Assembly (NCBI RefSeq): GCF_016598615.1
Contig: NZ_CP066831.1
Coordinates: 5,518,001-5,582,000, forward strand
Origin: Streptomyces liliifuscus
Lineage (GTDB): Bacteria > Actinomycetota > Actinomycetes > Streptomycetales > Streptomycetaceae
Length of the DNA stretch: 64,000 nt
Direction: 5' to 3'
Positions 1 to 8,624 of this stretch are shown here, one piece after another. Below the pieces are notes generated by a model. It did not search any database and was not told where the DNA came from. It saw only the letters and a program-made list of their open reading frames with translations. Each line of letters begins with the position of its first letter. The first letter of the stretch is position 1. The position numbers and the translations under genes were made by a program.

Positions 1-427
1 TCGCCGGCTTGATGTCGCGGTGGACGATTCCGTTGCGGTGCGAGTACTCGAGCGCCTGGAGGATGCCGATGGTCATCTCCATGGCGCGCTCGGGCAGCAG
101 CTTGCGCCCGGAGTGCAGCAGCTCTCTCAGCGTGGACCCGTCGACGTACTCCATCACGATGTACGGGATGGAGATGCCCTCGATGTAGTCCTCACCCGTG
201 TCGTACACGGCGACGATCGCGGGATGGTTGAGCGAGGCGGCCGACTGGGCCTCCCGGCGGAACCGGGCCTGGAATGACGGATCGCGCGCGAGGTCCGCTC
301 GCAGCGTCTTCACCGCCACCGTGCGGCCGAGCCGGGTGTCATGGGCGAGGTGTACCTCCGCCATGCCACCACGGCCGAGCACGTGGCCCAGCTCGTACCG
401 GCCGCCGAGGCGACGCGGCTCTTCCAT
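1..427 (-). CDS. pknB: Ser/Thr protein kinase PknB, N-terminal part (cut by window edge)
   Basis: Only the first 141 residues are in the window. They show a Hanks-type kinase: glycine loop GRGG at residues 18-21, ATP-binding lysine K40 in VAVK, and catalytic HRDIKP starting at H136, right at the window edge. Kinases of this family phosphorylate cell-division and cell-wall proteins from the membrane. Full-length homologues carry a transmembrane helix and PASTA domains, which cannot be seen here. The ATG at 427 is chosen because the kinase domain starts ten residues later and a GGTAGG-like ribosome site precedes it. It is the last visible gene of the fhaA-fhaB-pstP-rodA-pbpA-pknB series, after a 169-nt gap from pbpA. 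The product call is secure; the name rests on conserved context. Confidence 0.93.
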   Translation of the reverse strand, partial: MEEPRRLGGRYELGHVLGRGGMAEVHLAHDTRLGRTVAVKTLRADLARDPSFQARFRREAQSAASLNHPAIVAVYDTGEDYIEGISIPYIVMEYVDGSTLRELLHSGRKLLPERAMEMTIGILQALEYSHRNGIVHRDIKPA

Positions 428-596
428 AGCTACCTACCAGCCCTCTCCGACGGTCCTGACCACACCACGTGTGGTCCGGCGGTGTGCTGTCCGGGCATAC
501 CGTACCCGGCTCGCCTTGACTGACCTGGCCACAACCGTCACCCGATACAGGACCGGTATCGCAACGTGCACCGATGTGAAGGGGACGTGAGCGGGG

Positions 597-2087
597 TCAC
601 TTCTTGCTGTCGATGACTGCCTTCATCACGTCCTTCGCAATCGGTGCCGCGAGACCGCCGCCGGAGATGTCGTCACGGTTGGCGCTCTCGTCCTCGACGA
701 CCACGGCGACGGCGACCGGTGAGCTGCCGTCGTCGAGCTTCGCGTACGAGATGAACCAGGCGTACGGGTTCTCGCTGTTGTCGACACCACGCTGGGCGGT
801 ACCGGTCTTGCCGCCGACGGTGACGCCGTCCTCGTTGATCTGGCCCTTGGTGCCGGTGCCCTCCTTGACGACCGTCTCCATCATCGACTGAAGGATCTGG
901 GCGTTCTTCTCGGACAGCGGCTCGCTCATCTCGGAGGGCTCGGTCTGCTCGATGACGTCGAGGCCGGGCGCCTGGAGCTTGTCGACCATGTACGGCTTCA
1001 TGAGCGTGCCGTCGTTGGCGATGGCCGAGGCCACCATGGCCATCTGCAGCGGCGTCGTGGCCGTCTCGAACTGGCCGATCGAGCTGAGCGCGGTCTGCGG
1101 CCTGTCCATCTTCTCGGGGAAGTTGGAGGCGCTGGAGCGGATCGGGATGAACTGCTCCTCGTTGAAGCCGAACTTCTTGGCCGTCTCCAGCATGTCCTCC
1201 TTGCCGACATCGACGCCCAGCTTGCCGAAGACGGTGTTGCAGGAGACGCGCAGCGCCTCGCGCAGCGTCGCGTCCTTGCAGGGGATGTTCCCCTCGTTCT
1301 TCAGCTCGGTGGTGCTGTCCGGCAGGGTGTACGGCAGTGGCGAGTCGGTCTTCTCGTCGGCGCTGTCGACGATGCCGTGCTCCAGCGCCGCCGCGGCCGT
1401 GACCACCTTGAAGGTCGACCCGGGCGGGTAGATCTCGCGCAGTGCCCGGTTCTGCATCGGGTCGTCTGGGTTGTTCTTCTTCTGCAGCTTGGTCCAGGCC
1501 TTGCCGTCGACCTTGGTGGAGTTCCCGGCGAACGACGACGGGTCGTACGAGGGGGTGGAGGCCAGCGCCAGGATCGCGCCGGTCTCGGGGTCGATCGCGG
1601 CGACGGCACCCTTGCCCTGCTTCAGCAGACCGTTGTACGCGGCCTTCTGCGCGGCGGCGTTGAGCGTGGTGACGACATTGCCGCCCTCCTGCTTCTTGCC
1701 GGTGATCATGTCGAGGGTGCGGCGGAAGAAGAGCCGGTCGTCGTTGCCGGTGAGGATGCCGTCCTCGATGCTCTCCAGCTGCGTGGCGCCGAAGGCCTGC
1801 GAGGCGTAGCCCGTGACGGGGGCCCACATCGCGCCGTCCTTGTACGTGCGCTTGTACTCGAAGTCGTTGAAGTCGTCGCCGCTCGTCTTCGTGGACCCGG
1901 TGATCGGGTTGCCGTCGACGATGATGTCGCCGCGCGGTGTGGCATAGCGCGCTATGGCGACACGGCGGTTCTTCGTGTCCTTCTTCAGCGAGTCGGCCTG
2001 GACGTACTGGATCCAGTTGTCGCGGATGAGCAGCGCGAGGACGAGGAGTCCGCAGAAGATCGCGATCCGGCGCAGGGGCTTGTTCAC
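597..2087 (-). CDS. pbpA: Penicillin-binding protein A (transpeptidase)
   Basis: This 496-residue peptidoglycan transpeptidase is membrane-anchored by one N-terminal helix (about residues 8-20) with the catalytic domain outside. The three penicillin-binding motifs are visible: STFK with active serine S224, SCN at 282-284, and KTGT at 427-430. Its GTG start overlaps the rodA stop by 4 nt (GTGA), so the two are translationally coupled. That is expected, because a SEDS glycosyltransferase and a class B PBP work as a pair. In Mycobacterium the equivalent PbpA is a PknB substrate, which fits the kinase gene directly downstream. Confidence 0.95.
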   Translation of the reverse strand: MNKPLRRIAIFCGLLVLALLIRDNWIQYVQADSLKKDTKNRRVAIARYATPRGDIIVDGNPITGSTKTSGDDFNDFEYKRTYKDGAMWAPVTGYASQAFGATQLESIEDGILTGNDDRLFFRRTLDMITGKKQEGGNVVTTLNAAAQKAAYNGLLKQGKGAVAAIDPETGAILALASTPSYDPSSFAGNSTKVDGKAWTKLQKKNNPDDPMQNRALREIYPPGSTFKVVTAAAALEHGIVDSADEKTDSPLPYTLPDSTTELKNEGNIPCKDATLREALRVSCNTVFGKLGVDVGKEDMLETAKKFGFNEEQFIPIRSSASNFPEKMDRPQTALSSIGQFETATTPLQMAMVASAIANDGTLMKPYMVDKLQAPGLDVIEQTEPSEMSEPLSEKNAQILQSMMETVVKEGTGTKGQINEDGVTVGGKTGTAQRGVDNSENPYAWFISYAKLDDGSSPVAVAVVVEDESANRDDISGGGLAAPIAKDVMKAVIDSKK

Positions 2088-3523
2088 GGTCGGACCACCT
2101 GGGTCATCTCGGCGTCGGGGTTGGGCGCGGGGGCCGGCGCGGGGCGGCGGGCGGTGTCGCTGATCCTGATCAGGATGCCGATGAGGGCCCAGTTGGCGAT
2201 GACGGAGGAACCGCCGTACGCCAGGAAGGGCATCGTCATACCGGTCAGCGGGATCAGGCCCATGACGCCGCCGGCGACGACGAAGACCTGAAGGGCGAAG
2301 GCGCCGGACAGGCCGACGGCGAGGAGCTTGCCGAACGGGTCACGGGCCGCGAGCGCCGTACGGACGCCGCGCTCCACGATCAGGCCGTACATCAGCAGGA
2401 TCGCCATCACACCGGCCAGGCCCAGCTCCTCGCCGAAGGTGGCGAGGATGAAGTCGGAGTTGGCGGCGAAGCCGATGAGGTCGGAGTTGCCCTGACCGAG
2501 TCCGGTACCGAGGGTGCCACCGGAGCCGAAGGCCCACAGGGCCTGCATCGACTGCTCGGTGTGGCCCAGGACGCCCTGCTGGCTCAGCTCGTACTCGCGC
2601 ATCGGGTCGAGCCAGGCCTGGACGCGCTGCTGGACGTGCGACTCGAAGGAGGCGACACCGACGGCGCCGGCCGCGGACATCAGCAGACCGAACACGATCC
2701 AGCTGGTCCGCTCGGTGGCGACGTACAGCATGATCACGAACATGCCGAAGAACAGCAGCGAGGTACCCAGGTCGGTCTCGAAGATCAGGATCAGGATGGA
2801 GAGCGCCCAGATGACGACGATCGGGCCGAGGTCCCGCCCGCGGGGCAGGTAGAGCCCCATGAAGCGGCGGCTGGCCAGGGCCAGGGCGTCGCGTTTCACC
2901 ATGAGATAGCCGGCGAAGAAGACCGCCAGGGCGATTTTCGCGAACTCACCGGGCTGGATGGTGCCGAGGCCGGGAATCTTGATCCAGATCCTCGCGCCGA
3001 AGACGTTCACGCCGAGGCCCGGGACCAGCGGGAGGAGCAGCAGGATCACCGCTGCGACCATGGAGATGTAGGTGTAGCGCTGCAGGACGCGGTGGTCCTT
3101 GAGGAAGATCAGCACGACCACGAACAGGGCGACGCCCAGCGCGGAGTTCAGCAGCTGGCGAGGAGCGGCCTCGAAGAAGTTGGGGCTCTGCTGCAGTCGC
3201 TGCGACTGGTCCAGGCGCCACACCACCACCAACCCGATGCCGTTGAGCAGCGTGGCCAGCGGCAGCAGCAGCGGGTCCGCGTACGGCGCGAACTTCCGCA
3301 CGACGAGATGGCCGACGCCCGCGAGCAGGCCGAGGCCGAGACCGTAGCTCAGCAGCCCGGGCGGCACCGAGTCGTTCATGGCCAGGCCGACGTTGGCGTA
3401 GGCGAACACCGGGATGACCACGGCGAACACCAGCAGCGCGAGCTCGGTGTTGCGTCGGCTCGGTGCTCCGATCGAGCCGATCGTGGACGTGTGATGCGTC
3501 GACGGGTTGGAAGTACTGCTCAT
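2084..3523 (-). CDS. rodA: FtsW/RodA/SpoVE (SEDS) family glycan polymerase
   Basis: This 479-residue polytopic membrane protein has the length and hydrophobic pattern of SEDS peptidoglycan glycosyltransferases, about ten membrane segments from residue 30 to 455. Family signatures include the ARIWIKIPGLGTIQPGEFAK stretch near the middle and the GLIPLTGMTMPFLAYGGSS stretch near the C-terminus, which contains the conserved loop residues of the family. The N-terminus is Ser/Thr-rich and cytoplasmic; the C-terminus is a short Pro/Ala tail. It is coupled to pbpA downstream and follows pstP closely. RodA is preferred over FtsW because of the pbpA neighbour, although the FtsW/RodA distinction cannot be settled by eye. 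Confidence 0.93.
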   Translation of the reverse strand: MSSTSNPSTHHTSTIGSIGAPSRRNTELALLVFAVVIPVFAYANVGLAMNDSVPPGLLSYGLGLGLLAGVGHLVVRKFAPYADPLLLPLATLLNGIGLVVVWRLDQSQRLQQSPNFFEAAPRQLLNSALGVALFVVVLIFLKDHRVLQRYTYISMVAAVILLLLPLVPGLGVNVFGARIWIKIPGLGTIQPGEFAKIALAVFFAGYLMVKRDALALASRRFMGLYLPRGRDLGPIVVIWALSILILIFETDLGTSLLFFGMFVIMLYVATERTSWIVFGLLMSAAGAVGVASFESHVQQRVQAWLDPMREYELSQQGVLGHTEQSMQALWAFGSGGTLGTGLGQGNSDLIGFAANSDFILATFGEELGLAGVMAILLMYGLIVERGVRTALAARDPFGKLLAVGLSGAFALQVFVVAGGVMGLIPLTGMTMPFLAYGGSSVIANWALIGILIRISDTARRPAPAPAPNPDAEMTQVVRP

Positions 3524-3549
3524 CGTGTGACAGGGCCCCTCACGGCTGC

Positions 3550-5130
3550 TTACTGCTTACCGCACAGCGAGACCAGCTTCTGCTCTTCGTCGGAGAGGCT
3601 GGGGCCGGGTGTGGGAGTGGGTGCGGTCGTGGACTTGGACGGGTCGGGCGATGCTGTACCGGACCCCGTCGGGGTCGGCGTAGGTGTCGCCTTGGACGCG
3701 GCTGAGGTCCGTGTGGTTCCCGTGACACCGCCGGCCTCGCCCTCACCGGTCTTCGCGTTCTCCTTGCTGTCCGCCTCGCGGCGCTCGGCGTCCTTCTTGC
3801 ACGCGGACGCCTGGGTGGCCAGCTCCTCGATCTTCGAGCGGGCGTCGGTCAGACCGCCCTCGGCGATCGTGGCCTTGACCTGCTTCTGCTGGTACGGCGG
3901 CAGGTACTTGAGTTCGATCTCGGGGTGATCCTTCTCCACCTTCGAGAGCGAGACCCAGGCCAGGTCCTGGCTGATCCCCTGGTACAGCGCGACGTGCTCG
4001 TCGTTGGCGCCGACGTAGTACTGAGTCTGCGTCCAGCGGTAGCCGCCGTACAGCCCGCCGCCGATGACGCCGAGCGCGAGGGCGATGTAGAGAGATCTCT
4101 TCAGCCACTTCCGCCCGGAGCGCGGCTTGACGAAGTCGTCGTCCGAGTAGCCGCCGAAACCGCCGGTGGGTACGTAGCCGGTGGTGTCGCCGCTGCCGGG
4201 CGGGCCGAACTCTCCGCCGCCGCCCTGCCCGGGCACCTGCCGGCCGAGGTTGGAGGCACGGCCGGCGGGCGTCTGCATGGCGCCGTTGTCGTGCAGCTGG
4301 TGCTGGTTCTCGGCGACCGCGCCCACGACGACGGGGGTGTCGGAGAGCTGCCCCGCGAGGGTGTCCCCGCCGTCGATGTCGAGGACGTCGGCCACGATGA
4401 CCGTGATGTTGTCGGGGCCGCCGCCGCGCAGCGCGAGCTCGATGAGCTGCTGCACGGTCTCCTGCGGGCCCTGGTAGCTGGCGAGGGTGTCCTCCATCGT
4501 CTGATGGGAGACGACCCCGGACAGCCCGTCGGAGCAGATCAGATACCGGTCGCCTGCGCGGACCTCACGGATGGAGAGGTCCGGCTCGACATGGTCGCCA
4601 CTGCCCAGCGCGCGCATCAGCAGGGAGCGCTGCGGGTGGGTGGTGGCCTCCTCCTCCGTGATGCGGCCCTCGTCGACGAGGCGCTGCACCCACGTGTGGT
4701 CCTGCGTGATCTGCGTCAGCACGCCGTCCCGCAGCAGATACGCGCGGGAGTCACCGACGTGTACGAGGCCGAGCCGCTGCCCGGTCCACAGGAGCGCGGT
4801 GAGGGTCGTCCCCATGCCTTCGAGCTGGGGGTCCTCCTCGACCATCATCCTGAGCTGGTCGTTGGCGCGCTGAACGGCCGTCCCGAGCGAGGTGAGGATG
4901 TCGGAGCCCGGCACGTCGTCGTCGAGCGCGACGATGGTGGAGATGACCTCGGAGGAGGCCACCTCACCGGCGGCCTGGCCGCCCATTCCGTCCGCGATCG
5001 CGAGCAGCCGGGGACCGGCGTAGCCGGAGTCCTCGTTGCCCTCGCGGATCATGCCTTTGTGCGATCCGGCGGCGAAGCGCAGTGACAGACTCATGCGCAC
5101 CTCGCCCGTCGGCTCCGGGTACATCCGCAC
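3550..5130 (-). CDS. pstP: PP2C-type Ser/Thr phosphatase (PstP-like)
   Basis: The product is a metal-dependent phosphatase that reverses PknB-type phosphorylation. Cytoplasmic PP2C domain motifs are present in order: DGMGG (D47), GDSRAYLLRDG, SDGLSG, and GGPDNITVIV. A transmembrane helix follows near residue 345 (ALALGVIGGGLYGGY), then an extracellular region ending in a Thr/Pro/Ser-rich tail. Three starts are possible. GTG at 5130 is chosen because a GGAGG lies 9 nt upstream; ATG at 5124 and ATG at 5094 (MSLSLRF) are alternatives, and GTG 5139 sits too close to the same GGAGG. It lies between fhaB and rodA, as in other actinobacteria. Confidence 0.93.
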   Translation of the reverse strand: MRMYPEPTGEVRMSLSLRFAAGSHKGMIREGNEDSGYAGPRLLAIADGMGGQAAGEVASSEVISTIVALDDDVPGSDILTSLGTAVQRANDQLRMMVEEDPQLEGMGTTLTALLWTGQRLGLVHVGDSRAYLLRDGVLTQITQDHTWVQRLVDEGRITEEEATTHPQRSLLMRALGSGDHVEPDLSIREVRAGDRYLICSDGLSGVVSHQTMEDTLASYQGPQETVQQLIELALRGGGPDNITVIVADVLDIDGGDTLAGQLSDTPVVVGAVAENQHQLHDNGAMQTPAGRASNLGRQVPGQGGGGEFGPPGSGDTTGYVPTGGFGGYSDDDFVKPRSGRKWLKRSLYIALALGVIGGGLYGGYRWTQTQYYVGANDEHVALYQGISQDLAWVSLSKVEKDHPEIELKYLPPYQQKQVKATIAEGGLTDARSKIEELATQASACKKDAERREADSKENAKTGEGEAGGVTGTTRTSAASKATPTPTPTGSGTASPDPSKSTTAPTPTPGPSLSDEEQKLVSLCGKQ

Positions 5131-5222
5131 GGTGCCCACCCTCCGGTCGGGAGCGCGCCGGGGTCCGTCGTGTGGACCGCCGCTGCCCGCTCGCTCCGCT
5201 CGCGCTCATTCATGACGTAGCA

Positions 5223-5747
5223 CTACTTCCGCAGCTCGATGACGGTCTTGCCGATGCGGATCGGCGCGCCCAGCGGGATCGGCGTGGGAGTCGTCAGTCG
5301 GTTCCGGTCGAGATACGTGCCGTTGGTGGACCCGAGGTCTTCGACGATCCACTGGCCGTCACGGTCCGGGTAGATCCTGGCATGCCTGCTGGACGCGTAG
5401 TCGTCGTCCAGCACGATGGTGCTGTCGTGTGCACGTCCCAGGGTGATGGTCTGCCCCTGCAGGGCGACCGTCGTGCCCGTGAGGATGCCCTCGGAGACGA
5501 CCAGCTTGGTGGGGGCGCCACGGCGCTGACGGCCGCCGCCGCTCGGTGGTGCCGCCTGCTGGCGCTGCTGCGGCGGCGCGGCTTGGCGCGCGGCCTGCTG
5601 CGGTCGGTTGGCGTCCCTGCGCGAGCCGCGCTGTGTGACGCGCGTTCCGAACAGGTCGCTGCGGATGACCTGCACGGCCACGATCACGAACAGCCACAGT
5701 ACGGCCAGGAAACCCAGCCGCATGACCGTGAGGGTCAGCTCTGACAT
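5223..5747 (-). CDS. fhaB: Membrane-anchored FHA-domain protein (FhaB/FipA-like)
   Basis: This 174-residue protein has one N-terminal transmembrane helix (about residues 7-27), a Gln/Arg-rich linker, and a C-terminal forkhead-associated domain. The phosphothreonine-binding residues are seen in LGRAHDS, SSRHARI and GSTNGTY. FHA domains bind phosphothreonine on PknB-family substrates. The frame stays open far upstream inside fhaA, but the ATG at 5747 is the sensible start: it lies 10 nt after the fhaA stop, has a GCGGGGG stretch upstream, and directly precedes the membrane helix. Confidence 0.92.
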   Translation of the reverse strand: MSELTLTVMRLGFLAVLWLFVIVAVQVIRSDLFGTRVTQRGSRRDANRPQQAARQAAPPQQRQQAAPPSGGGRQRRGAPTKLVVSEGILTGTTVALQGQTITLGRAHDSTIVLDDDYASSRHARIYPDRDGQWIVEDLGSTNGTYLDRNRLTTPTPIPLGAPIRIGKTVIELRK

Positions 5748-5757
5748 TGCCCCCGCT

Positions 5758-6603
5758 TCACCCTTCGGCTTGCCGGTAAATGATGGTGGTGCTGCCCACG
5801 ACGATCCGCGAGCCGTCGCGGAGCGTAGCGCGGGTGGTGTGCTGCCCGTCCACCACGATGCCGTTGGTGGACCCGAGATCCTGGACAGTCGAGGGCGTTC
5901 CGGTCCGGATCTCACAGTGCCGGCGCGAGACGCCGGGGTCGTCGATCCGCACGTCGGCTTCGGTGCTGCGGCCCAGCACCAGCGTCGGGCGGGAGATCTG
6001 ATGGCGGGTGCCGTTGATCTCGATCCAGTGCCGCGTACGTCCACCCGGCTGCGGGGCCGCGGCGGGCCGCTGGCCCGCGGGTGCGGCGCCCGGACGGCCG
6101 CCGGGGGGCGGCGCGGCAGGCATGGGAGGAGCGGCCGCGGGCGGGTAGCCGTAGCCACCTGCCTGGCCGCGGGCCGCCGCCGGGGGCGGGCCCGCGGGTG
6201 CGCGCTCGGGAGTGGCCTGCTGGTTGGCGGAGGAGGCGAGCGTACGGCTGCGGACCCGGTACAGGCCCGTGTCCAGGTCGTCCGCCTTCTCCAGATGGAC
6301 CTTGATGGTGCCCATGAAGGTGTAGCGCTGCTGCTTGGCGTAGTCGCGCACCATGCCGGCGAGCTCGTCACCGAGCTGGCCGGAGTAGGGGCTGAGCCGC
6401 TCGAAGTCGGGCGTGCTCAGCTCCACGATGAAGTCGTTCGGGACGACGGTCCGGTCGCGGTTCCAGATCGTGGCGTTGTTGTCGCACTCGCGCTGGAGCG
6501 CTCCTGCGATCTCCACGGGCTGGACCTCGGACTTGAACACCTTGGCGAAGGTGCCGTTGACCAGACCTTCGAGACGTTGCTCGAACTTCTTCAGGACTCC
6601 CAT
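5758..6603 (-). CDS. fhaA: DUF3662 plus FHA-domain protein (FhaA-like)
   Basis: This 281-residue cytoplasmic protein is the first gene of the cell-wall/kinase operon. Residues 1-120 match the DUF3662 N-terminal domain that precedes FHA domains in actinobacterial FhaA (MGVLKKFEQRLEGLVNG at the start). A Pro/Gly/Ala-rich linker covers about 125-185. The FHA domain follows, with LVLGRST, SRRHCEI and GSTNG. In mycobacteria FhaA binds the phosphorylated pseudokinase domain of MviN and restrains peptidoglycan synthesis. A strong GGAGGAGG ribosome site lies 7 nt before the ATG. Confidence 0.93.
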   Translation of the reverse strand: MGVLKKFEQRLEGLVNGTFAKVFKSEVQPVEIAGALQRECDNNATIWNRDRTVVPNDFIVELSTPDFERLSPYSGQLGDELAGMVRDYAKQQRYTFMGTIKVHLEKADDLDTGLYRVRSRTLASSANQQATPERAPAGPPPAAARGQAGGYGYPPAAAPPMPAAPPPGGRPGAAPAGQRPAAAPQPGGRTRHWIEINGTRHQISRPTLVLGRSTEADVRIDDPGVSRRHCEIRTGTPSTVQDLGSTNGIVVDGQHTTRATLRDGSRIVVGSTTIIYRQAEG

Positions 6604-7105
6604 GGGGCACCTCCTCCGTCGTCGTTGCCCTGGTACTGCTTACTGATCGTATCCACGCGCCGGGAAATCGGCTGGTTCCCCCTGTCGGCCCGGTCGACAG
6701 AAGTCGACGCCCACTGAAGTCCCCTCCCGAAGTTCCCTCCGAAGCCCCTCTTCGAACTCCCCCCGGGCACTCCGTATGAGAAGGATCGTAGAGGTGGCGC
6801 ACCCACAGTGTCCCGCACCCGACTGTGGACCCCGGCCCCCTCCTGGGGAGATGGCCTGGACCGGTACGAGGTTGATACGTGAACCGGTTCTCGTTGATAC
6901 GTGGAGGGTGGGGACGGAGGGATCCGGGGTGCCGTCCGAGGCGGTCCCGCAGGTGAAGCGGGGCTGATGGCGGGCCGACGTGGAGGTCCGCTGCCCCACC
7001 TCCGGCCCTCGGAAACGGATGTGAATCCACCCCATCCAGCGTGCTAATCTTCTGCATGTCGGCAGGCGCTCACCCACTCGGTGGGAGACGGACGACACAC
7101 CCAAT
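6604..7105. other. Intergenic region between the fhaA operon and tRNA-Leu
   Basis: These 502 nt hold the promoter region of the minus-strand fhaA operon and the upstream region of the tRNA. I see no convincing gene; the short open frames lack ribosome sites and family resemblance. The only clear structure is the pair of direct repeats at 6860-6903. Confidence 0.6.
6860..6903. repeat. Two direct repeats of about 22 bp (ACCGGT...GTTGATACGTG)
   Basis: The element ACCGGT, a 4-5 nt variable part, then GTTGATACGTG occurs at 6860-6881 and again at 6883-6903. The copies are spaced two helical turns apart, a typical arrangement for an activator or repressor site. TTGATA at 6872 followed 17 nt later by TGATAC could also be a plus-strand promoter. 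Nothing shows which gene it serves. Confidence 0.5.
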
Positions 7106-7192
7106 GCGCGGGTGGCGGAATAGGCAGACGCGCTGGATTCAGGTTCCAGTGCCCGCAAGGGCGTGGGGGTTCAACTCCCCCCTCGCGCACCA
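7106..7192 (+). tRNA. tRNA-Leu, anticodon CAG
   Basis: This is a class II tRNA of 87 nt including an encoded CCA. The acceptor stem GCGCGGG pairs with CTCGCGC (one G-T). The anticodon stem CTGGA/TCCAG encloses loop TTCAGGT, giving anticodon CAG (reads CTG). The long variable arm is GCCCGCAAGGGC-like, and the T arm GGGGGTTCAACTCCCCC is perfect. The discriminator is A73, as required for leucine. Confidence 0.97.
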
Positions 7193-7213
7193 CAGAAGAC
7201 CGGGTCTCCACCA

Positions 7214-7248
7214 GAACGAAAGTTCCGGTGGGGGCCCGTTCTTCGTTC
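7214..7248 (+). terminator. Hairpin after tRNA-Leu
   Basis: GAACGAA (7214-7220) pairs with TTCGTTC (7242-7248), with a GC-rich inner part. It begins 21 nt after the tRNA and is the likely terminator. Confidence 0.55.
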
Positions 7249-7298
7249 CCGGCCTCAGGCCCGGCCGGACTGTCCACCCCGGCCCCCTACAGAGCAGG

Positions 7299-7341
7299 GC
7301 AGGCCCCCCGGCGGTGAGGTATCTCACGGCCGGGGGCCTGC
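7299..7341 (+). terminator. Long GC-rich hairpin
   Basis: GCAGGCCCCCCGGC and GCCGGGGGCCTGC form a 13-bp stem with one bulge, around a TGAG/CTCA inner pair. It is followed by TTTGCG. It may be a second or back-up terminator for the tRNA transcript. Confidence 0.6.
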
Positions 7342-7688
7342 TTTGCGTGAGGCTGACTCTTTCGCTGGGGCAGTGCCGCGGGGTGGATGTCTCCGCTGGT
7401 TCACCCAGGCGTCGACTGCGGACGTCCCGCGGGCGGACGCACCCCGAGTGCAAAATCGATCCGATGCGGAACAACTCTCCTCAGACGCTGCCTCGTTATG
7501 GAAAGGCGTGTGCGCATCTGGGCGCTCGTCCGGTGGGTTTGTCAGGGCTGGGTCAGGAAGAAGCGGGGCGGCGCGAGTCGGTGAAGCGGTGGGAGCCTTG
7601 GCGGGACTGGTCCTTCGGCCCTGTGGCGTGCGGCTCGGGTGGGTAGGGCCTAGGGTTCCGGTCCGGCTATGTGGTGGGAGTGGGCCTT

Positions 7689-8366
7689 GTGAAGGTGATC
7701 CTTTTTGGGGCGACCGGGATGGTCGGGCAAGGGGTCTTGCGGGAGTGTCTGCGGGACGCGGGTGTCGAGAGTGTGCTCGTGGTCGGGCGGACCGCGGTGG
7801 GGGTCTCGCATCCGAAGCTGAGTGAGGTCGTGCGGGCCGATCTCATGGATCTCGGCGGGCTGGAGAGCGAGCTCTCCGGGTACGACGCCTGCTTCTTCCC
7901 TCTCGGGGTTTCCTCGGCGGGGATGAAGGAGGACGCGTACCGGAAGGTCACGTACGACCTCACGCTCGAGGTGGCGCGTTCGCTGGCCCGCTGGAATCCC
8001 GGGCTGACCTTCTGTTACGTGTCCGGGCAGGGGACCGACGGTTCCGCGCAGGGGCGTGTGATGTGGGCGCGGGTCAAGGGGGAGACGGAGAACGCGCTGC
8101 TCGCCCTGGACGGTGTCGAGGCGTACATGTTCCGGCCGGGGCTCATCCAGCCGCTGCACGGAATCCGGTCGAAGACCCGGGTGTACCGGGCGATCTACGC
8201 GTTGACCGGGCCCCTGCTGCCCGTCCTGCGGAAGCTGGCGCCCCGGCGGATCACCACGACCGAACAGGTTGGCCTGGCGATGATCGCGGTGGCCCGGGAC
8301 GGGGCGGCCGAGCGGGTGCTGGAGACGGACGGGATCAACCGGGCAGCGGCAGCGGCGCCCGCGTAG
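7689..8366 (+). CDS. NAD(P)-binding epimerase/dehydratase-like protein
   Basis: This 225-residue atypical short-chain dehydrogenase has its nucleotide-binding loop at the very start (VKVILFGATGMVGQGV, GxxGxxG). A second family feature is YVSGQGTDGS followed by RVKGETENALL, equivalent to the Ser/Thr and Lys of related NmrA/HTATIP2-like proteins. The substrate is unknown. GTG at 7689 is chosen because GGGAG lies about 8 nt upstream and the Rossmann strand begins at once; GTG 7671 is the alternative. It is a single gene, followed by tandem repeats and a hairpin. Confidence 0.82.
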   Translation: MKVILFGATGMVGQGVLRECLRDAGVESVLVVGRTAVGVSHPKLSEVVRADLMDLGGLESELSGYDACFFPLGVSSAGMKEDAYRKVTYDLTLEVARSLARWNPGLTFCYVSGQGTDGSAQGRVMWARVKGETENALLALDGVEAYMFRPGLIQPLHGIRSKTRVYRAIYALTGPLLPVLRKLAPRRITTTEQVGLAMIAVARDGAAERVLETDGINRAAAAAPA

Positions 8367-8412
8367 GGGCGACTTCCGTCGTGAACGTGAACGTGAAGGA
8401 TTCTGGGGCCGC

Positions 8413-8484
8413 GATGGCGTCCCCAGGGGCGATGCGGTCCCCAGGGGAAATGGGTCTCCAGGGGGAAATGAGTCTCCCAGGGAT
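8413..8484. repeat. Four tandem 18-bp degenerate repeats
   Basis: Four consecutive 18-nt units start at 8413, 8431, 8449 and 8467. Each is close to GATGCGGTCCCCAGGGGA and contains a CCCCAGGGG-type inner palindrome. They lie in the 258-nt gap between convergent genes. On the plus strand one frame would read a Pro/Gly-Met repeat, but no gene is supported there. Confidence 0.75.
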
Positions 8485-8501
8485 GCCCATCAGTGAAAGT
8501 G

Positions 8502-8517
8502 CCCTCTCCGTAGAGGG
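8502..8517. terminator. Hairpin between epimerase-like gene and azoR
   Basis: CCCTCT/AGAGGG with loop CCGT, followed on the plus strand by GGGAAAA. It is placed between convergent genes. Confidence 0.45.
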
Positions 8518-8624
8518 GGGAAAACGGTCGTGCGGCGCCGCTTCGGGCACATTGGGCGCCGCACGATCGGGGTGCATGGTGACGTGGTGCCTGGTGACGT
8601 CGTGCGTGCTCGCGCGGTGAAGCG

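Larger units (their letters stand above)
7193..7688. other. Intergenic region downstream of tRNA-Leu
   Basis: 496 nt without a recognisable gene. It holds two hairpins in its first third (annotated separately) and nothing I can identify after about 7345. There is no integrase and no repeat of the tRNA 3' end, so no sign of an att site in use. Confidence 0.5.

Noticed and set aside
7106..7192. tRNA-Leu as an integration site of a mobile element
   Set aside because: No integrase, no duplicated tRNA 3' end and no change in base composition nearby.
8063..8620. Frame through the 18-bp tandem repeats reading Met/Pro/Gly repeats
   Set aside because: It overlaps the epimerase-like gene out of frame, has no ribosome site and resembles no known protein; treated as repeat DNA only.
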